Assembly (NCBI GenBank): GCA_947628025.1
Contig: CANQYH010000001.1
Location: 1 to 42,960, forward strand
From: an uncultured Lachnospiraceae bacterium
GTDB lineage: Bacteria > Bacillota > Clostridia > Lachnospirales > Lachnospiraceae
Direction of reading: 5' to 3'
DNA: 42,960 nucleotides
The notes under the pieces were generated by a model, which ran no database searches, was not told where the DNA came from, and saw only the letters and a program-made list of their open reading frames with translations. The stretch's first letter is position 1; each line of letters begins with the position of its first letter. Shown in pieces: positions 6,951 to 16,273 of this stretch. Position numbers and translations under genes: made by a program.

Positions 6951-8363
6951 TTATGCGTTTGCTGACCGGGACAGCGTAAAGATAAATTCTGTCCCGACTC
7001 CCTCGGTGCTGACTACGTCGATGGTCTCGCCGTGATTCTGAATAATCTCTTTTACGATCGACAGACCCAGACCTGTCCCCTTTTTATCTTTTCCGCGGGA
7101 CAGGTCTGTTTTGTAAAACCGTTCCCATATCTTCTTTAAACTGTCGCGGGGGATGCCGATGCCGGTATCTTTCACGGAGACAAAAACTTTTTCATAACGG
7201 ATCGAGGTCTGGATGTAGATCGTGGAATCCGGATGGCTGAATTTGATGGCGTTGTCGATCAGATTGTAGAGTACCTGCTGGATCTCGCCCAGATCCGCGT
7301 AGACCATGGTGGAGGTTTCAGAAAAAGTCAGATCCAGGATGATATTTTTGGCGTTGCAGGTGCCTTCGAAACTGGCGGCGGTGTCTTTGATGACCCGGTT
7401 GATATCGAAGTCGCTGCGGGAGAGCTGGCCTTTCTGGTCCAGGGAATTCAAAGTCAGGAGCCCCTGGGTCAGTTTGTTTAGGCGCTCGGTCTCCGAGATC
7501 ACCAGATGCAGATATTTGTTCTGAAGTTCCGGCGGGATCGTGCCGTCCAGAATGGCCTCCAGGTAACCTTTGATCGAGGTCAGGGGCGAGCGGAAGTCAT
7601 GGGAAACGTTGGCGATAAATTTTTTCTGATATTCGTCCCCTTTATCCAGCTTATCGGACATATAATTCAGCGTGAGCGCCAGGTATCCGATCTCGTCCTG
7701 GGTCCGCAGATTCAGCCTGTGTTTCAGATGTCCCTCCGCGTACTGGTTCGCGGCCGCGGTGATTTTTTTCAGCGGAAAATAGACCGTCACCGTGAATACC
7801 AGCAGGATGATCAGGGACAGGCTGAATATGATGCAGAACGTGATATAAAGGATATTTAAGACCTGGTCGCGGATACGGACGATCTCGCTGATGGGCAGGT
7901 GGATCAGTACGTATCCGTGGGTCATGTAATTGCCTGTGATCGGCGCGCAGACGCTTAAAACTTTCCCGCCAAAGCTGTGGTTGTAATCGCCTACGTAGTA
8001 GTTCTGGTTGCCGGTAAACGTGGGATCGAAATCGTCGATCTGCATGGAGACCCGAACTCCCTGCGCGCTGTCCTCGACGACGGTTCCCTGATTATCCACG
8101 ATCCAGATCTCCGTATGGAGGTAAGCCGAAACCGCTTCGACCAGGGACTGGGTATCGCTCTGGGCGGGCGCGACGCCCCGGTAGATGCTGCTGTAGCGGG
8201 ACGCCAGCAGATTGGCCTCGTCATAAAGCGCCTCCGCCCGGGTGGACAGAAGCAAATGATAGGTCCAGGCGGAGGATACCGTGGCAATGAGGGCGAAGCT
8301 CAAAATGCCGAACACCAGGTATCCAAAGATGAATTTGTAGTAAAGGGAGTGCCATCTGTTCAA
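6951..8363 (-). CDS. Sensor histidine kinase (two-component system)
   Basis: The 470-residue membrane kinase has a first membrane helix at about 12-33, an extracytoplasmic sensor region to about 165, a second helix at about 168-195, then HAMP (about 195-245). The HisKA domain has phosphoacceptor H255 (NVSHDFRSPL). The C-terminal HATPase domain has N-box 'LIDNAIKFSH', 'DTGIGIP' and 'GTGLGLSIVKEI'. The signal is unknown. Its start overlaps the stop codon of the upstream response regulator by four bases (ATGA), so the pair is co-translated. Both follow mutS2 on the minus strand. Confidence 0.93.
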   Translation of the reverse strand: MNRWHSLYYKFIFGYLVFGILSFALIATVSSAWTYHLLLSTRAEALYDEANLLASRYSSIYRGVAPAQSDTQSLVEAVSAYLHTEIWIVDNQGTVVEDSAQGVRVSMQIDDFDPTFTGNQNYYVGDYNHSFGGKVLSVCAPITGNYMTHGYVLIHLPISEIVRIRDQVLNILYITFCIIFSLSLIILLVFTVTVYFPLKKITAAANQYAEGHLKHRLNLRTQDEIGYLALTLNYMSDKLDKGDEYQKKFIANVSHDFRSPLTSIKGYLEAILDGTIPPELQNKYLHLVISETERLNKLTQGLLTLNSLDQKGQLSRSDFDINRVIKDTAASFEGTCNAKNIILDLTFSETSTMVYADLGEIQQVLYNLIDNAIKFSHPDSTIYIQTSIRYEKVFVSVKDTGIGIPRDSLKKIWERFYKTDLSRGKDKKGTGLGLSIVKEIIQNHGETIDVVSTEGVGTEFIFTLSRSANA

Positions 8364-9076
8364 CGCTTCACCTCAAATTTATAGCCGATCCCCCATACGG
8401 TGGAGAGGGCCCAGTATTCGTTGTCCTTGATCTTCTCGCGGAGGCGTTTGATATGTACGTCCACGGTGCGGGTGTCGCCGATGTATTCGTAGCCCCAGAT
8501 GTGGTCCAGCAGCTGTTCCCTGGTGAAGACCTGGTTGGGAGAGGACGCCAGGAAATAGAGCAGTTCCAGTTCTTTCGGGGGCATGTCCACGGAACGGCCC
8601 TTGTAGGTAACCGAGTAGTTGGTCAGATTGACGATCAGGTTCGGATATTCCACGTAATTGCCCTGCTGATCCGCGCTCGGAGCCGGGGCCGTCACGGTGG
8701 GAGGAGCCTGGTAACGGCGCAGCACGGCCTTTACCCGGGCGACCAGTTCTTTGGAATCGAACGGTTTGATCATATAATCGTCGGCGCCCAGCTCCAGTCC
8801 CAGCACTTTGTCGAAGATCTCTCCTTTGGCGGAGAGCATGATGATGGGCACCTGGGAGGAAGCGCGCAGTTCCCGGCAGACCTGGTAACCGTCGATGCCG
8901 GGAAGCATCAGATCCAGCAGTATGATATGCGGACGGAAGATCGGGAATATCTTCAGCGCTTCCTCGCCGTCCAGCACGATCCGGGTCTCGTAGCACTCCT
9001 TGGTCAGATAGAGAGATATGAGTTCCGCGATGTTGGCGTCGTCGTCAACGATCAGCACTCTTTGTTTTTCAGCCAT
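8360..9076 (-). CDS. OmpR/PhoB-type response regulator
   Basis: The 238-residue cytoplasmic DNA-binding regulator is the partner of the overlapping histidine kinase. The receiver domain (1-120) has the acidic pocket VDDD at 10-13, phosphoacceptor D55 (LLDLMLPG) and the conserved Lys in 'MIKPFD' near 104. After a Pro/Ala-rich linker, residues about 145-235 form a winged-helix DNA-binding domain (GYEYIGDTRTVDVHIKRLR). The ATG has AGGAG upstream on the minus strand. It lies 18 bases after the mutS2 stop, so it may be read through from that gene. Confidence 0.94.
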   Translation of the reverse strand: MAEKQRVLIVDDDANIAELISLYLTKECYETRIVLDGEEALKIFPIFRPHIILLDLMLPGIDGYQVCRELRASSQVPIIMLSAKGEIFDKVLGLELGADDYMIKPFDSKELVARVKAVLRRYQAPPTVTAPAPSADQQGNYVEYPNLIVNLTNYSVTYKGRSVDMPPKELELLYFLASSPNQVFTREQLLDHIWGYEYIGDTRTVDVHIKRLREKIKDNEYWALSTVWGIGYKFEVKR

Positions 9077-9094
9077 GGATCAATCTCCTTTTTG

Positions 9095-11521
9095 CTATTT
9101 AAAAGTTACAATGGTCACGCCGGTATCGCCCTCTCCGAATTCTCCCAGGCGGAATTCCTGGACGTAATTCAGGCGCTTCAGGCGTTTGTGGACCGCGTTC
9201 CGCAGTGCGCCGGTCCCGCGGCCGTGGACGACCCGGACCTGCGGCAGATGGGCCAGATAGGCGTCGTCCAGATATTTGTCCAGGAGTGGGATCGCCTCGT
9301 CGGTGGTCTTGCCGATCAGGTTGATCTCCGGCGAGACGGTCAGAGACTTGGACATCTTGATGCTGCCGGAACCGGTATTATGGCCGCCCGATGTATTGTT
9401 TTTCCCGCCCGTCCGGATGCCGGAGGTTCCGCCCGCACCGTCAGGGCCGGTGATCGTAGTTTCGTCGATCAGTTCCAGGTCCTTGATATTGACCAGGGAG
9501 CGGAGGATGCCCATCTGCACGTACAGCTCGCCCTTGGCGTTGGGCAGGGAGCTGACGGTCCCGTTTAGGTTCAGGGACAATACCTTGACCGCGTCGCCGA
9601 CGCGGATAGTCTTCGGGGAAATGGTCTTTTTGGGTCCTTTGGTTTTGACGGCCAGTTTATCGTCGGCCTGATTGAGCTGATCCCGCAGTTTGGCGCGCTC
9701 GGCCTCCAATTCCTTGCCCACGCCCGAAGACGCGGCCAGGCGGTTGATGTTTTTGATCGTCTGGTCGGCGGTTTCTTTTGCTTCTCTCAGGATGCGCTGG
9801 GCCTCTTCCTGCGCCTGGCGGATCACTTTGTCCTTTTTTTCGTCCAGGCGCTCTTCTTTTTGGGAAAGGCGTTCCCGCAGTCTGGCGGCCTCTTCCTTGT
9901 AAGCAATGGCTTCCTCGCGCTCTTTTTCGATCTGGACGCGGCTTTCCTCCAGATGGGCCAGCAGATCCTCGAATGTCTCGTCGTTGGTCTCCAGGTGGGT
10001 TTTGGCGTCTTCGATAATGAAATCCGGCAGTCCCAGTTTGCGGGAGATCGCGAATGCGTTGCTCTTGCCGGGGATCCCGATCAGCAGGCGGTAGGTAGGC
10101 TGGAGATTTTCCACGCTGAACTCGCAGCAGGCATTCTCTACGCCGGGCGTGGTCAATGCGTAAACCTTCAGTTCGCTGTAATGGGTTGTGGCCATGGTCC
10201 GGCATTTCATATTGTGCAGAAACGTCAGGATCGAAATGGCCAGCGCCGCGCCCTCGGTCGGGTCGGTGCCTGCACCCAGCTCGTCGAAAAGACAGAGCGA
10301 ATAAGTGTCCGCTTTTTCCAGGATGGACACGATATTGGTCATGTGAGCGGAGAACGTGCTCAGGCTTTGCTCAATGCTCTGTTCGTCGCCGATGTCCGCG
10401 AAAACTTCGTCAAACACGGCCAGCTCGGAACCATCGAACGCCGGGATGTGAAGCCCGGCCTGCCCCATGAGCGTGAACAGGCCCACGGTCTTCAGAGAGA
10501 CTGTCTTGCCGCCGGTATTGGGACCTGTGACGACCAGCAGGTCAAACTCGCGGCCCAGGTGGATATTGATCGGCACTACCTTAGAGGGATCCAGAAGCGG
10601 GTGGCGGCCCTCCTTGATGTTCAGGTAGCGGTCGGTATTAAAGCGCGGTTCGCTGCCGTTGTAATGGCGGGACAGCGCGGCCTTGGCAAAAATGAAGTCC
10701 AGCCGCGCCAGGATCTCCTGATTTTGCCGGATCTCCTCGATGTGGGGGACGGTCAGATTGCTCAGCTCCGCCAGAACCGCTTCGATCTCTTTCTTTTCCT
10801 GCAGCTCCAGCTCGCGCATCTGATTGTTCAGCTGCACGACGGCCAGAGGTTCGATGAACAATGTGGAACCGGTGGCGGACTGATCGTGGATCATGCCCTG
10901 CACCTGGGATTTGTGTTCGGACTTTACCGGCAGGCAGTAACGCCCGTCCCGCATGGTAACGACGGCGTCCTGCAGGTAGCTGCGGTTGGAATTCAGAAGA
11001 GAATTCAGTTGATTGCGGATCTTTTCGGCGATAGAGCGCATGGAGCGGCGGACCTTGCGGAGTCCGGGGCTGGCGTCGTCGCTGATCTCTTCTTCCGAAA
11101 GGATACAGCGCTGGATCTCATTGTTCAGCAGCGTCAGAGGTTCCAGCGACCGGAACAGATCCTCCAGCGAATCCGGTTCGAACTGGTCGGAATCCTCGTG
11201 GCGCCCGTATTCCCTGGCGCGCGCGGCAATAGTCAGCAGGGCGCTGATGGAAAGCAGCTCCGCGATCGAAAGGGTGCTGCCGATCTCCAGCCGTTTCAGG
11301 GAAGCGCCCGTATCTTTCAGGCCCGTGAAAGTGAGCCTGCCTTTGAGGCGCACGCGGTCCAGAGCGTCGGAAGTCTCTGTCTGCGCCCGCTGGATCTCGT
11401 CGATGTCGGTAAACGGTTCCAGGGCCTGGCACTGCGCGCGTCCCAGCGGGGAAGTCGCGTATTCGCAGAGACGGTCGATGATCTTGTCATATTCCAAAGT
11501 TTTTAATGCTTTTGCGTTCAT
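9095..11521 (-). CDS. mutS2: MutS2 endonuclease/ribosome-rescue ATPase
   Basis: The 808-residue protein is a MutS-family ATPase with a C-terminal Smr domain. MutS2 proteins have been linked to suppression of recombination and, in Bacillus, to splitting collided ribosomes. Visible parts are an N-terminal MutS core, Walker A TGPNTGGKT at about 328-338, Walker B LFDELGAGTDPTEG, a long charged coiled coil (about 505-620), a KOW/linker region, and the Smr domain from about 725 with 'VRVVHGRGTGALR'. The ATG at 11521 is preferred because GGAGG lies about 10 bases before it; a frame extension to 11548 has no ribosome site. A 548-codon open frame on the opposite strand is a GC-bias shadow. Confidence 0.95.
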   Translation of the reverse strand: MNAKALKTLEYDKIIDRLCEYATSPLGRAQCQALEPFTDIDEIQRAQTETSDALDRVRLKGRLTFTGLKDTGASLKRLEIGSTLSIAELLSISALLTIAARAREYGRHEDSDQFEPDSLEDLFRSLEPLTLLNNEIQRCILSEEEISDDASPGLRKVRRSMRSIAEKIRNQLNSLLNSNRSYLQDAVVTMRDGRYCLPVKSEHKSQVQGMIHDQSATGSTLFIEPLAVVQLNNQMRELELQEKKEIEAVLAELSNLTVPHIEEIRQNQEILARLDFIFAKAALSRHYNGSEPRFNTDRYLNIKEGRHPLLDPSKVVPINIHLGREFDLLVVTGPNTGGKTVSLKTVGLFTLMGQAGLHIPAFDGSELAVFDEVFADIGDEQSIEQSLSTFSAHMTNIVSILEKADTYSLCLFDELGAGTDPTEGAALAISILTFLHNMKCRTMATTHYSELKVYALTTPGVENACCEFSVENLQPTYRLLIGIPGKSNAFAISRKLGLPDFIIEDAKTHLETNDETFEDLLAHLEESRVQIEKEREEAIAYKEEAARLRERLSQKEERLDEKKDKVIRQAQEEAQRILREAKETADQTIKNINRLAASSGVGKELEAERAKLRDQLNQADDKLAVKTKGPKKTISPKTIRVGDAVKVLSLNLNGTVSSLPNAKGELYVQMGILRSLVNIKDLELIDETTITGPDGAGGTSGIRTGGKNNTSGGHNTGSGSIKMSKSLTVSPEINLIGKTTDEAIPLLDKYLDDAYLAHLPQVRVVHGRGTGALRNAVHKRLKRLNYVQEFRLGEFGEGDTGVTIVTFK

Positions 11522-11602
11522 ATATCGAATATCCTCCATAGGGGGCAATAACTGTTTTGTCTGAATTAAAATGCGGTGCGTCCGGCGCGGTCCGATACAG
11601 AC

Positions 11603-11611
11603 AGTATACCA
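11603..11611 (-). promoter_or_regulatory. Extended -10 promoter for mutS2
   Basis: On the minus strand TGG precedes TATACT (plus positions 11603-11608), an extended -10. The -35 region is poor. It lies about 80 bases before the mutS2 start in the divergent region shared with the HtrA-like gene. Confidence 0.4.
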
Positions 11612-11765
11612 TAAATCCCGCGCTTCCGCTCTATATTTTTATTAATTTTTGTGTAAGATATGAAAATCTGCGCGGATTTCAGAGAAAATAACCGGCATTA
11701 TTTGGCGCGGGCAGAGAAAATCGGATAAAACAGCCGCGAAATGACCGTGAAAAGTACGGTTTTGC

Positions 11766-11794
11766 TTGCATAATCGGGTATCTGAATTTATAAT
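11766..11794 (+). promoter_or_regulatory. Promoter for the HtrA-like gene (TTGCAT - 17 - TATAAT)
   Basis: TTGCAT (11766-11771) and a perfect TATAAT (11789-11794) are spaced 17 bases, ending 29 bases before the start codon at 11824, which has an AGGGGG ribosome site. Confidence 0.7.
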
Positions 11795-11823
11795 AAGGAT
11801 AGGTCTCTGAAAGGGGGATAAGT

Positions 11824-13170
11824 ATGTCGGATAAAGCAGGTTCCGCGCAGGAGCCGGAGAAGAAACGGGCTTTTATTCGAGAGAAAGTTGCGAAGCCGCC
11901 GAGGACGAGAAAGCAGATGTTGGGGAGAATGTTTGCCTGTGTGATCCTTGCGATCATAGGCGGCGTCGCTGCGGGGACGAGTTTTGCGGTGGTCAGTCCG
12001 CTGGCGAAGCGATATCTGGAGCCGACGACAGTGGAACCGACGATACCGGTGATGATACCGACCGATGCGGAGACGACGCCGGAGGCGACGACTACGGCGG
12101 CTCCGGAACCGACGACAGAAGCGACAACAGAGGAGGAGACAGAAAAGGCGACGGAGGCAGAGACGGAGCCGATCGAAGATATTCTGCAGTCGGCGTTGGA
12201 ACAGTACACATATTCAATCGATGATCTGAATTCTTTGGGCTCCGCGCTGCGGGGTGTGGTTTTGGCGGCCGATAACAGTATCGTGACCGTCCATTCGGTG
12301 CGTGAAGAAAGAGATTGGTTCGACAATCCGCTGGAGACGACGGGTTTGTATGCGGGTGCCATCATTGCCAATACAGAGGCGGAGATTTTGATCCTGACGC
12401 CGGCGACGGCAGTAGAAGACGCGGATTCTCTGCGGGTCACATTCAGCGACAATACAGAGGCGGAGTGCGAGGTCCGGCAGACGGATGGAATCACGGGCAT
12501 GGCCGTAATCAGTGTGGATTATGAGAACCTGGAGGAGGGGACCGGCGAGTGGGTCCGGGCGCTTCGTCTGGGCAATTCCTACGTGACCCGGCAGGGCGAG
12601 ATCGTGATCGCCATAGGCGCGCCGTCGGGGGCGGCTCATTCCATTTCCTACGGGGTCGTCTCGTATATACTTCGCAATGTGCAGGTGGCGGACGGCGTCA
12701 CCAGGCTTTTATATACAGACGCGGCCGGAAACGCGGCGGCCGGGACGTTCCTGATCAATACCGCGGGAGAGATGGTCGGCTGGCTGACCGATGATTATGA
12801 CGCAGGCGGTATGCGCGTGGCGATGGCGATCTCTGATTATAAGGCGATCCTGGAGAAGCTCTCCAATGGGATCGCGCCGCCGTATCTGGGCGTCCAGGGC
12901 CAGGAAGTTAATGTTTCCATGCAGGAGAGCGGTATGCCCAGGGGCGTTTATGTGACGGAATGCCGCAGGAACAGCCCTGCCTACAATGCGGGGATCCAGA
13001 GCGGGGATATCATTACGAAAGTCGGCGAGAAGAATGTGGAGACGATATCGGACTATCAGGTGGGAGTAGGCCTGCTTAGGGAGGGAGATCAGATAACAGT
13101 TGTGGTTCAGCGCCGGGGAGCGGATGAATATATTGAATTGGAGTATCAGGTGATCGTGGGAGCCAGGTAG
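11824..13170 (+). CDS. HtrA/DegP-like membrane protein with PDZ domain, apparently catalytically dead
   Basis: The 448-residue protein has a cytoplasmic basic N-terminus, one membrane helix (about 37-60) and a Thr/Glu/Pro-rich extracellular linker (about 65-120). A trypsin-like fold follows (about 135-335), then a PDZ domain (about 350-440, 'YLGVQGQEV', 'NSPAYNAGIQSGDIITKVG'). By motif alignment with HtrA all three catalytic positions are changed: the His of TNNHVV is Thr195 in TPATAV, the Asp of TDLAV is Gly225 in TGMAV, and the Ser of GNSGG is Ala304 in GNAAA. It may be a scaffold or a peptide-sensing receptor rather than a protease. It has its own promoter and is followed 59 bases later by the YhaM-type gene. 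Confidence 0.85.
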   Translation: MSDKAGSAQEPEKKRAFIREKVAKPPRTRKQMLGRMFACVILAIIGGVAAGTSFAVVSPLAKRYLEPTTVEPTIPVMIPTDAETTPEATTTAAPEPTTEATTEEETEKATEAETEPIEDILQSALEQYTYSIDDLNSLGSALRGVVLAADNSIVTVHSVREERDWFDNPLETTGLYAGAIIANTEAEILILTPATAVEDADSLRVTFSDNTEAECEVRQTDGITGMAVISVDYENLEEGTGEWVRALRLGNSYVTRQGEIVIAIGAPSGAAHSISYGVVSYILRNVQVADGVTRLLYTDAAGNAAAGTFLINTAGEMVGWLTDDYDAGGMRVAMAISDYKAILEKLSNGIAPPYLGVQGQEVNVSMQESGMPRGVYVTECRRNSPAYNAGIQSGDIITKVGEKNVETISDYQVGVGLLREGDQITVVVQRRGADEYIELEYQVIVGAR

Positions 13171-13229
13171 TATGCCTGGCTTTTGCAAAAAGGAGACGCA
13201 GCAGACATTTCAGACAGCGGAGGACAGAG

Positions 13230-14216
13230 ATGAAGTATATCGATACGTTAAAAGAGGGCATGAGGATATCGGAAGTTTATCTGTGCAAAAGCAAACAGAT
13301 CGCGCAGACAAAGGCCGGAAAGGATTACGGCAATCTGGTGCTTCAGGATAAAACCGGTTCCATCGATTCCAAGATCTGGGATCTGACTTCGCCAGGTATA
13401 TGCAGCTTTGAAGCGATGGATTATGTGCGGGTGGACGCGGACGTCACGCTGTTCCAGGGAAGTTTTCAATTAAATGTCCGCCGTATCCGCAAAGCAGACG
13501 AGGGGGAATATGTACCGGCGGATTATCTGCCGGTCAGCAGCAAGGACATTGATAAAATGTATGAGCAGCTGCAGTCTTTTGTTCATTCGATCAAAAATCC
13601 CTATCTGAACCGTCTGGCGGAATCGTTTTTCATGGAAGATGAAGAATTTGCCAAGGCGTTCAAATTTCACAGCGCGGCCAAAAGCGTCCATCACGGGTTT
13701 GTGGGCGGACTGCTGGAACACACGCTGAGCGTTGTAGGCATCTGCAATTATGCGGCGAAGAATTATCCGGAGCTGAACCGGGATCTGCTTTTGTGCGCGG
13801 CTATGTTCCATGATGTGGGAAAGCTGCGGGAACTGTCGGTCTTGCCGGAGAATGATTATACGGACGACGGCCAGCTCCTGGGGCATATCGTGATGGGCGC
13901 GGAGATGGTGGGCGAGCGGATCCGCACGATCCCCGGATTCCCGCCGCGGCTGGAGACGGAACTGAAGCATTGCATCCTGGCCCATCACGGTGAACTGGAA
14001 TTCGGTTCGCCGAAGAAACCGGCGCTTCTGGAGGCGCTGGCTCTGAGCTTCGCCGATAATATGGATGCGAAGATGGAGACGATGATCGAGGCCCTGCGCG
14101 GCGGCGGCGACAATAAGGGCTGGCTGGGATATAACCGTTTTTTGGAGACGAATCTGCGGAAAACGACTCCGCAGGAGTGTGAATGTTTCCGGGGACCGGG
14201 TATTTTTGACCGGTGA
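13230..14216 (+). CDS. YhaM-type 3'-5' exonuclease (OB fold plus HD domain)
   Basis: The 328-residue protein is predicted to trim RNA or DNA from the 3' end. Residues about 15-90 form an OB-fold nucleic-acid-binding domain. An HD metal-binding domain follows, with candidate ligands H154/H155, H164, the H194-D195 doublet in 'FHDVGK', and a later 'ILAHHGE' and 'FADNMDAK'. Length and domain order match YhaM family members. GGAGG stands about 7 bases before the ATG. It probably shares a transcript with the HtrA-like gene and is followed by a hairpin terminator. Confidence 0.92.
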   Translation: MKYIDTLKEGMRISEVYLCKSKQIAQTKAGKDYGNLVLQDKTGSIDSKIWDLTSPGICSFEAMDYVRVDADVTLFQGSFQLNVRRIRKADEGEYVPADYLPVSSKDIDKMYEQLQSFVHSIKNPYLNRLAESFFMEDEEFAKAFKFHSAAKSVHHGFVGGLLEHTLSVVGICNYAAKNYPELNRDLLLCAAMFHDVGKLRELSVLPENDYTDDGQLLGHIVMGAEMVGERIRTIPGFPPRLETELKHCILAHHGELEFGSPKKPALLEALALSFADNMDAKMETMIEALRGGGDNKGWLGYNRFLETNLRKTTPQECECFRGPGIFDR

Positions 14217-14240
14217 GATGAAGATGCCCTGAAAATGACA

Positions 14241-14295
14241 TGCGAAAAGGCTGTCATGCCGTAGGTTTGACCTTGCGTCGTGGCAGCCTTTTGCG
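14241..14295 (+). terminator. Terminator-like hairpin after the YhaM-type gene
   Basis: The 9-bp perfect core AAAAGGCTG (14245-14253) with CAGCCTTTT (14284-14292) extends by five more pairs including wobbles toward a 20-base loop. The Ts lie within the 3' arm and the tail after it is weak, so efficiency is uncertain. It begins 24 bases after the stop codon. Confidence 0.6.
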
Positions 14296-14627
14296 TTGTA
14301 TATGAGAGATAAAGGTATGTTGGCGTCTATGTAAAAAGCAGCGTGCTTGAATTTTTTGTCGGGGCCGGCGCTGGTATGCGCCATCCATGCCGGCCTCATT
14401 ATCAGAAATATCTTCTGCCGAATCAGTCTGCCGCTCCCTTCTTTGTGTTCCGTGCAGCAGATCGACTGTATGAAGTATCTCCCGGAAACACTTATATCAT
14501 AGCAGAAAAATGTGAATAGAGTTTGTTTATTCTATAAAAGAAGCATAAAAATGATTAAGTTTCATCGAAAGAATCTTACGAATTGTTAAAAAAATAGCAA
14601 AGACAGCCGAAAGAAAGAGGAATGGTC
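14296..14627. other. Non-coding gap between the YhaM-type gene and rlmD
   Basis: No gene is supported here. A short hairpin, AAGCA (14336-14340) with TGCTT (14344-14348), is followed by a T-run at 14353-14358 and could be a weak second terminator. A GC-rich hairpin, GGCCGGC (14363-14369) with GCCGGCC (14389-14395), has no T-run and no clear role. The last 120 bases are AT-rich and presumably hold the rlmD promoter, but no clean -35/-10 pair stands out. Confidence 0.5.
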
Positions 14628-16073
14628 ATGGATATAGGAAAAAAGAACGACATCATTACGGTAAAGATCGAAGACCTGTCGGAGGACGGTTCGGGTATCG
14701 GCAGATTGGACGGGTATATCTGGTTCATCAAGGACGCGGTGATCGGCGATACGGTGGAGGCGAAGATCATGAAGACGAAGAAGTCTTATGGTTTCGCCAG
14801 GCTTTTGCAGGTGCTGGAGCCGTCGGATAAACGAACGGAACCGTTGTGCCCGGTGGCCCGCCAGTGCGGCGGCTGCCAGCTCCAGGCCATGACCTATGAG
14901 GAAGGACTGCGCTTCAAGGAGAATAAAGTGTTCAATCATCTGAAACGGATCGGCGGGTTCGAAAATCTGCGCTTTGTGGATGAGGAGGGAAGCGGTGAAG
15001 CGGCTCCAGGCAGCAGGACCATTCCATTCTACAGGATCATGGGGATGGAGGATCCCTGGCGTTACCGCAATAAAGCCCAGGTCCCGTTCGGCCTGAATCG
15101 CGGCGGAGAGATCGTGACCGGTTTTTACGCTGGCCGCACCCACGCGATCATTGAACAGGAGGATTGTCTGCTGGGAGCGGAGGAGAACCGCCGGATCCTG
15201 GCGATCATTAAAAATTATATGCGTGAAAATCATATTTCGCCCTATGATGAAGACACGCATCGGGGATTGGTCCGCCATGCGCTGATCCGCAAGGGGTTCC
15301 GCACCGGCCAGCTGATGGTGTGCCTGATCATCAACGGCAGGAAGCTCCCGGCTGCGGATAAGCTGGTGCCGGCGCTGCGCGAATTGGACGGTATGACCAG
15401 CATTTCCTATTGTATCAATACGGAGCAGACTAATGTGATCCTGGGACGCGAGATCGTGGATTTATATGGACCGGGCTATATTACCGATTATATCGGCAAT
15501 GTGAAGTACCGGATCTCGCCCCAATCGTTCTACCAGGTGAATCCGCGGCAGACGGAGAAGCTTTACGGCACGGCCCTCGAATACGCGGAACTGACCGGTA
15601 CGGAGACAGTCTGGGACCTTTACTGCGGCATCGGGACAATTTCCCTGTTTCTGGCCCAGAAAGCCGCGCGGGTCTGCGGTGTGGAGGTGGTGCCCCAGGC
15701 GGTCGCCGACGCCCGCGCGAACGCCCGCTTAAACGGTTTTGACAATGTGACGTTTTTCGAAGGAAAGGCCGAGGAAGTGCTGCCGCGCGAGTTTGAGGAA
15801 AATCACATTCACGCAGACGTGATCGTGGTGGACCCGCCCCGCAAAGGCTGCGACGCCGCCTGCCTGGACACGATTGTGAAAATGGCACCGCGGCGGGTGG
15901 TGTACGTGAGCTGCGACTCCGCCACGCTGGCGCGGGACCTGCGCTATCTGTGCGACCGGGGGTATGCGCTTGAGAAGGTAAGGTGTTGCGACATGTTTGG
16001 CTGGACCGGCCATGTGGAAACCGCCGTTTGCCTAACAAAACCCGATGCTGAGCAGGATATGGAAGTGATATAA
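14628..16073 (+). CDS. rlmD: 23S rRNA (uracil-C5)-methyltransferase, RlmD/TrmA family
   Basis: The 481-residue enzyme is predicted to methylate C5 of a uracil in 23S rRNA with S-adenosylmethionine. Residues 1-66 form a TRAM RNA-binding domain. A [4Fe-4S] site is suggested by C74, C80, C83 (CPVARQCGGC) and a later Cys in 'EQEDCLLG'. The methyltransferase fold has 'WDLYCGIGTISLFLA' and 'VVDPPRKGCD', and the nucleophile Cys is in 'YVSCDSATLARDL'. The ATG at 14628 is preferred over 14622 because AGAGG (14616-14620) is well spaced from it. Family members differ in target (U1939, U747 or both), which the sequence cannot settle. Confidence 0.92.
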   Translation: MDIGKKNDIITVKIEDLSEDGSGIGRLDGYIWFIKDAVIGDTVEAKIMKTKKSYGFARLLQVLEPSDKRTEPLCPVARQCGGCQLQAMTYEEGLRFKENKVFNHLKRIGGFENLRFVDEEGSGEAAPGSRTIPFYRIMGMEDPWRYRNKAQVPFGLNRGGEIVTGFYAGRTHAIIEQEDCLLGAEENRRILAIIKNYMRENHISPYDEDTHRGLVRHALIRKGFRTGQLMVCLIINGRKLPAADKLVPALRELDGMTSISYCINTEQTNVILGREIVDLYGPGYITDYIGNVKYRISPQSFYQVNPRQTEKLYGTALEYAELTGTETVWDLYCGIGTISLFLAQKAARVCGVEVVPQAVADARANARLNGFDNVTFFEGKAEEVLPREFEENHIHADVIVVDPPRKGCDAACLDTIVKMAPRRVVYVSCDSATLARDLRYLCDRGYALEKVRCCDMFGWTGHVETAVCLTKPDAEQDMEVI

Positions 16074-16102
16074 GCGTGCGTTTATAGTATAGGAGAGGTT
16101 CT

Positions 16103-16273
16103 ATGACTCAAATGAAATTTGTAAACAAAGAACCAATCAATAAAGGCTGGTCGTGCGATCGAAAATATTGCGCGGTAACCGCTGACGTTACAAAGTACCT
16201 TTTGCGGATAACGCCCAGAGAGAAAAATGCAGTCCGCGCAGACAAGTTTCGTATTATTAAAAATAGAGCCTGA
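16103..16273 (+). pseudogene. N-terminal remnant of a phosphotransferase (APH-like)
   Basis: A ribosome site (GGAGAGG, 16092-16098) and ATG open a 56-codon frame. Its product (MKFVNKEPINKGW, then DRKYC, then TKYLLRITP) looks like the first beta-strands of aminoglycoside/kinase-like phosphotransferases of Clostridia, which usually run to about 260-300 residues. The frame stops at 16271-16273, and no continuation is visible in any frame downstream, where the DNA turns AT-rich. So this is a 5' stub cut at the left edge of the island. The family call comes from recognition of the N-terminal pattern only. Confidence 0.6.

Noticed and set aside
9860..11506. A 548-codon open frame on the plus strand opposite mutS2
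   Set aside because: It is entirely antisense to a clear MutS2, has no ribosome site, and its translation is low-information; high GC at third codon positions removes stops on the opposite strand.
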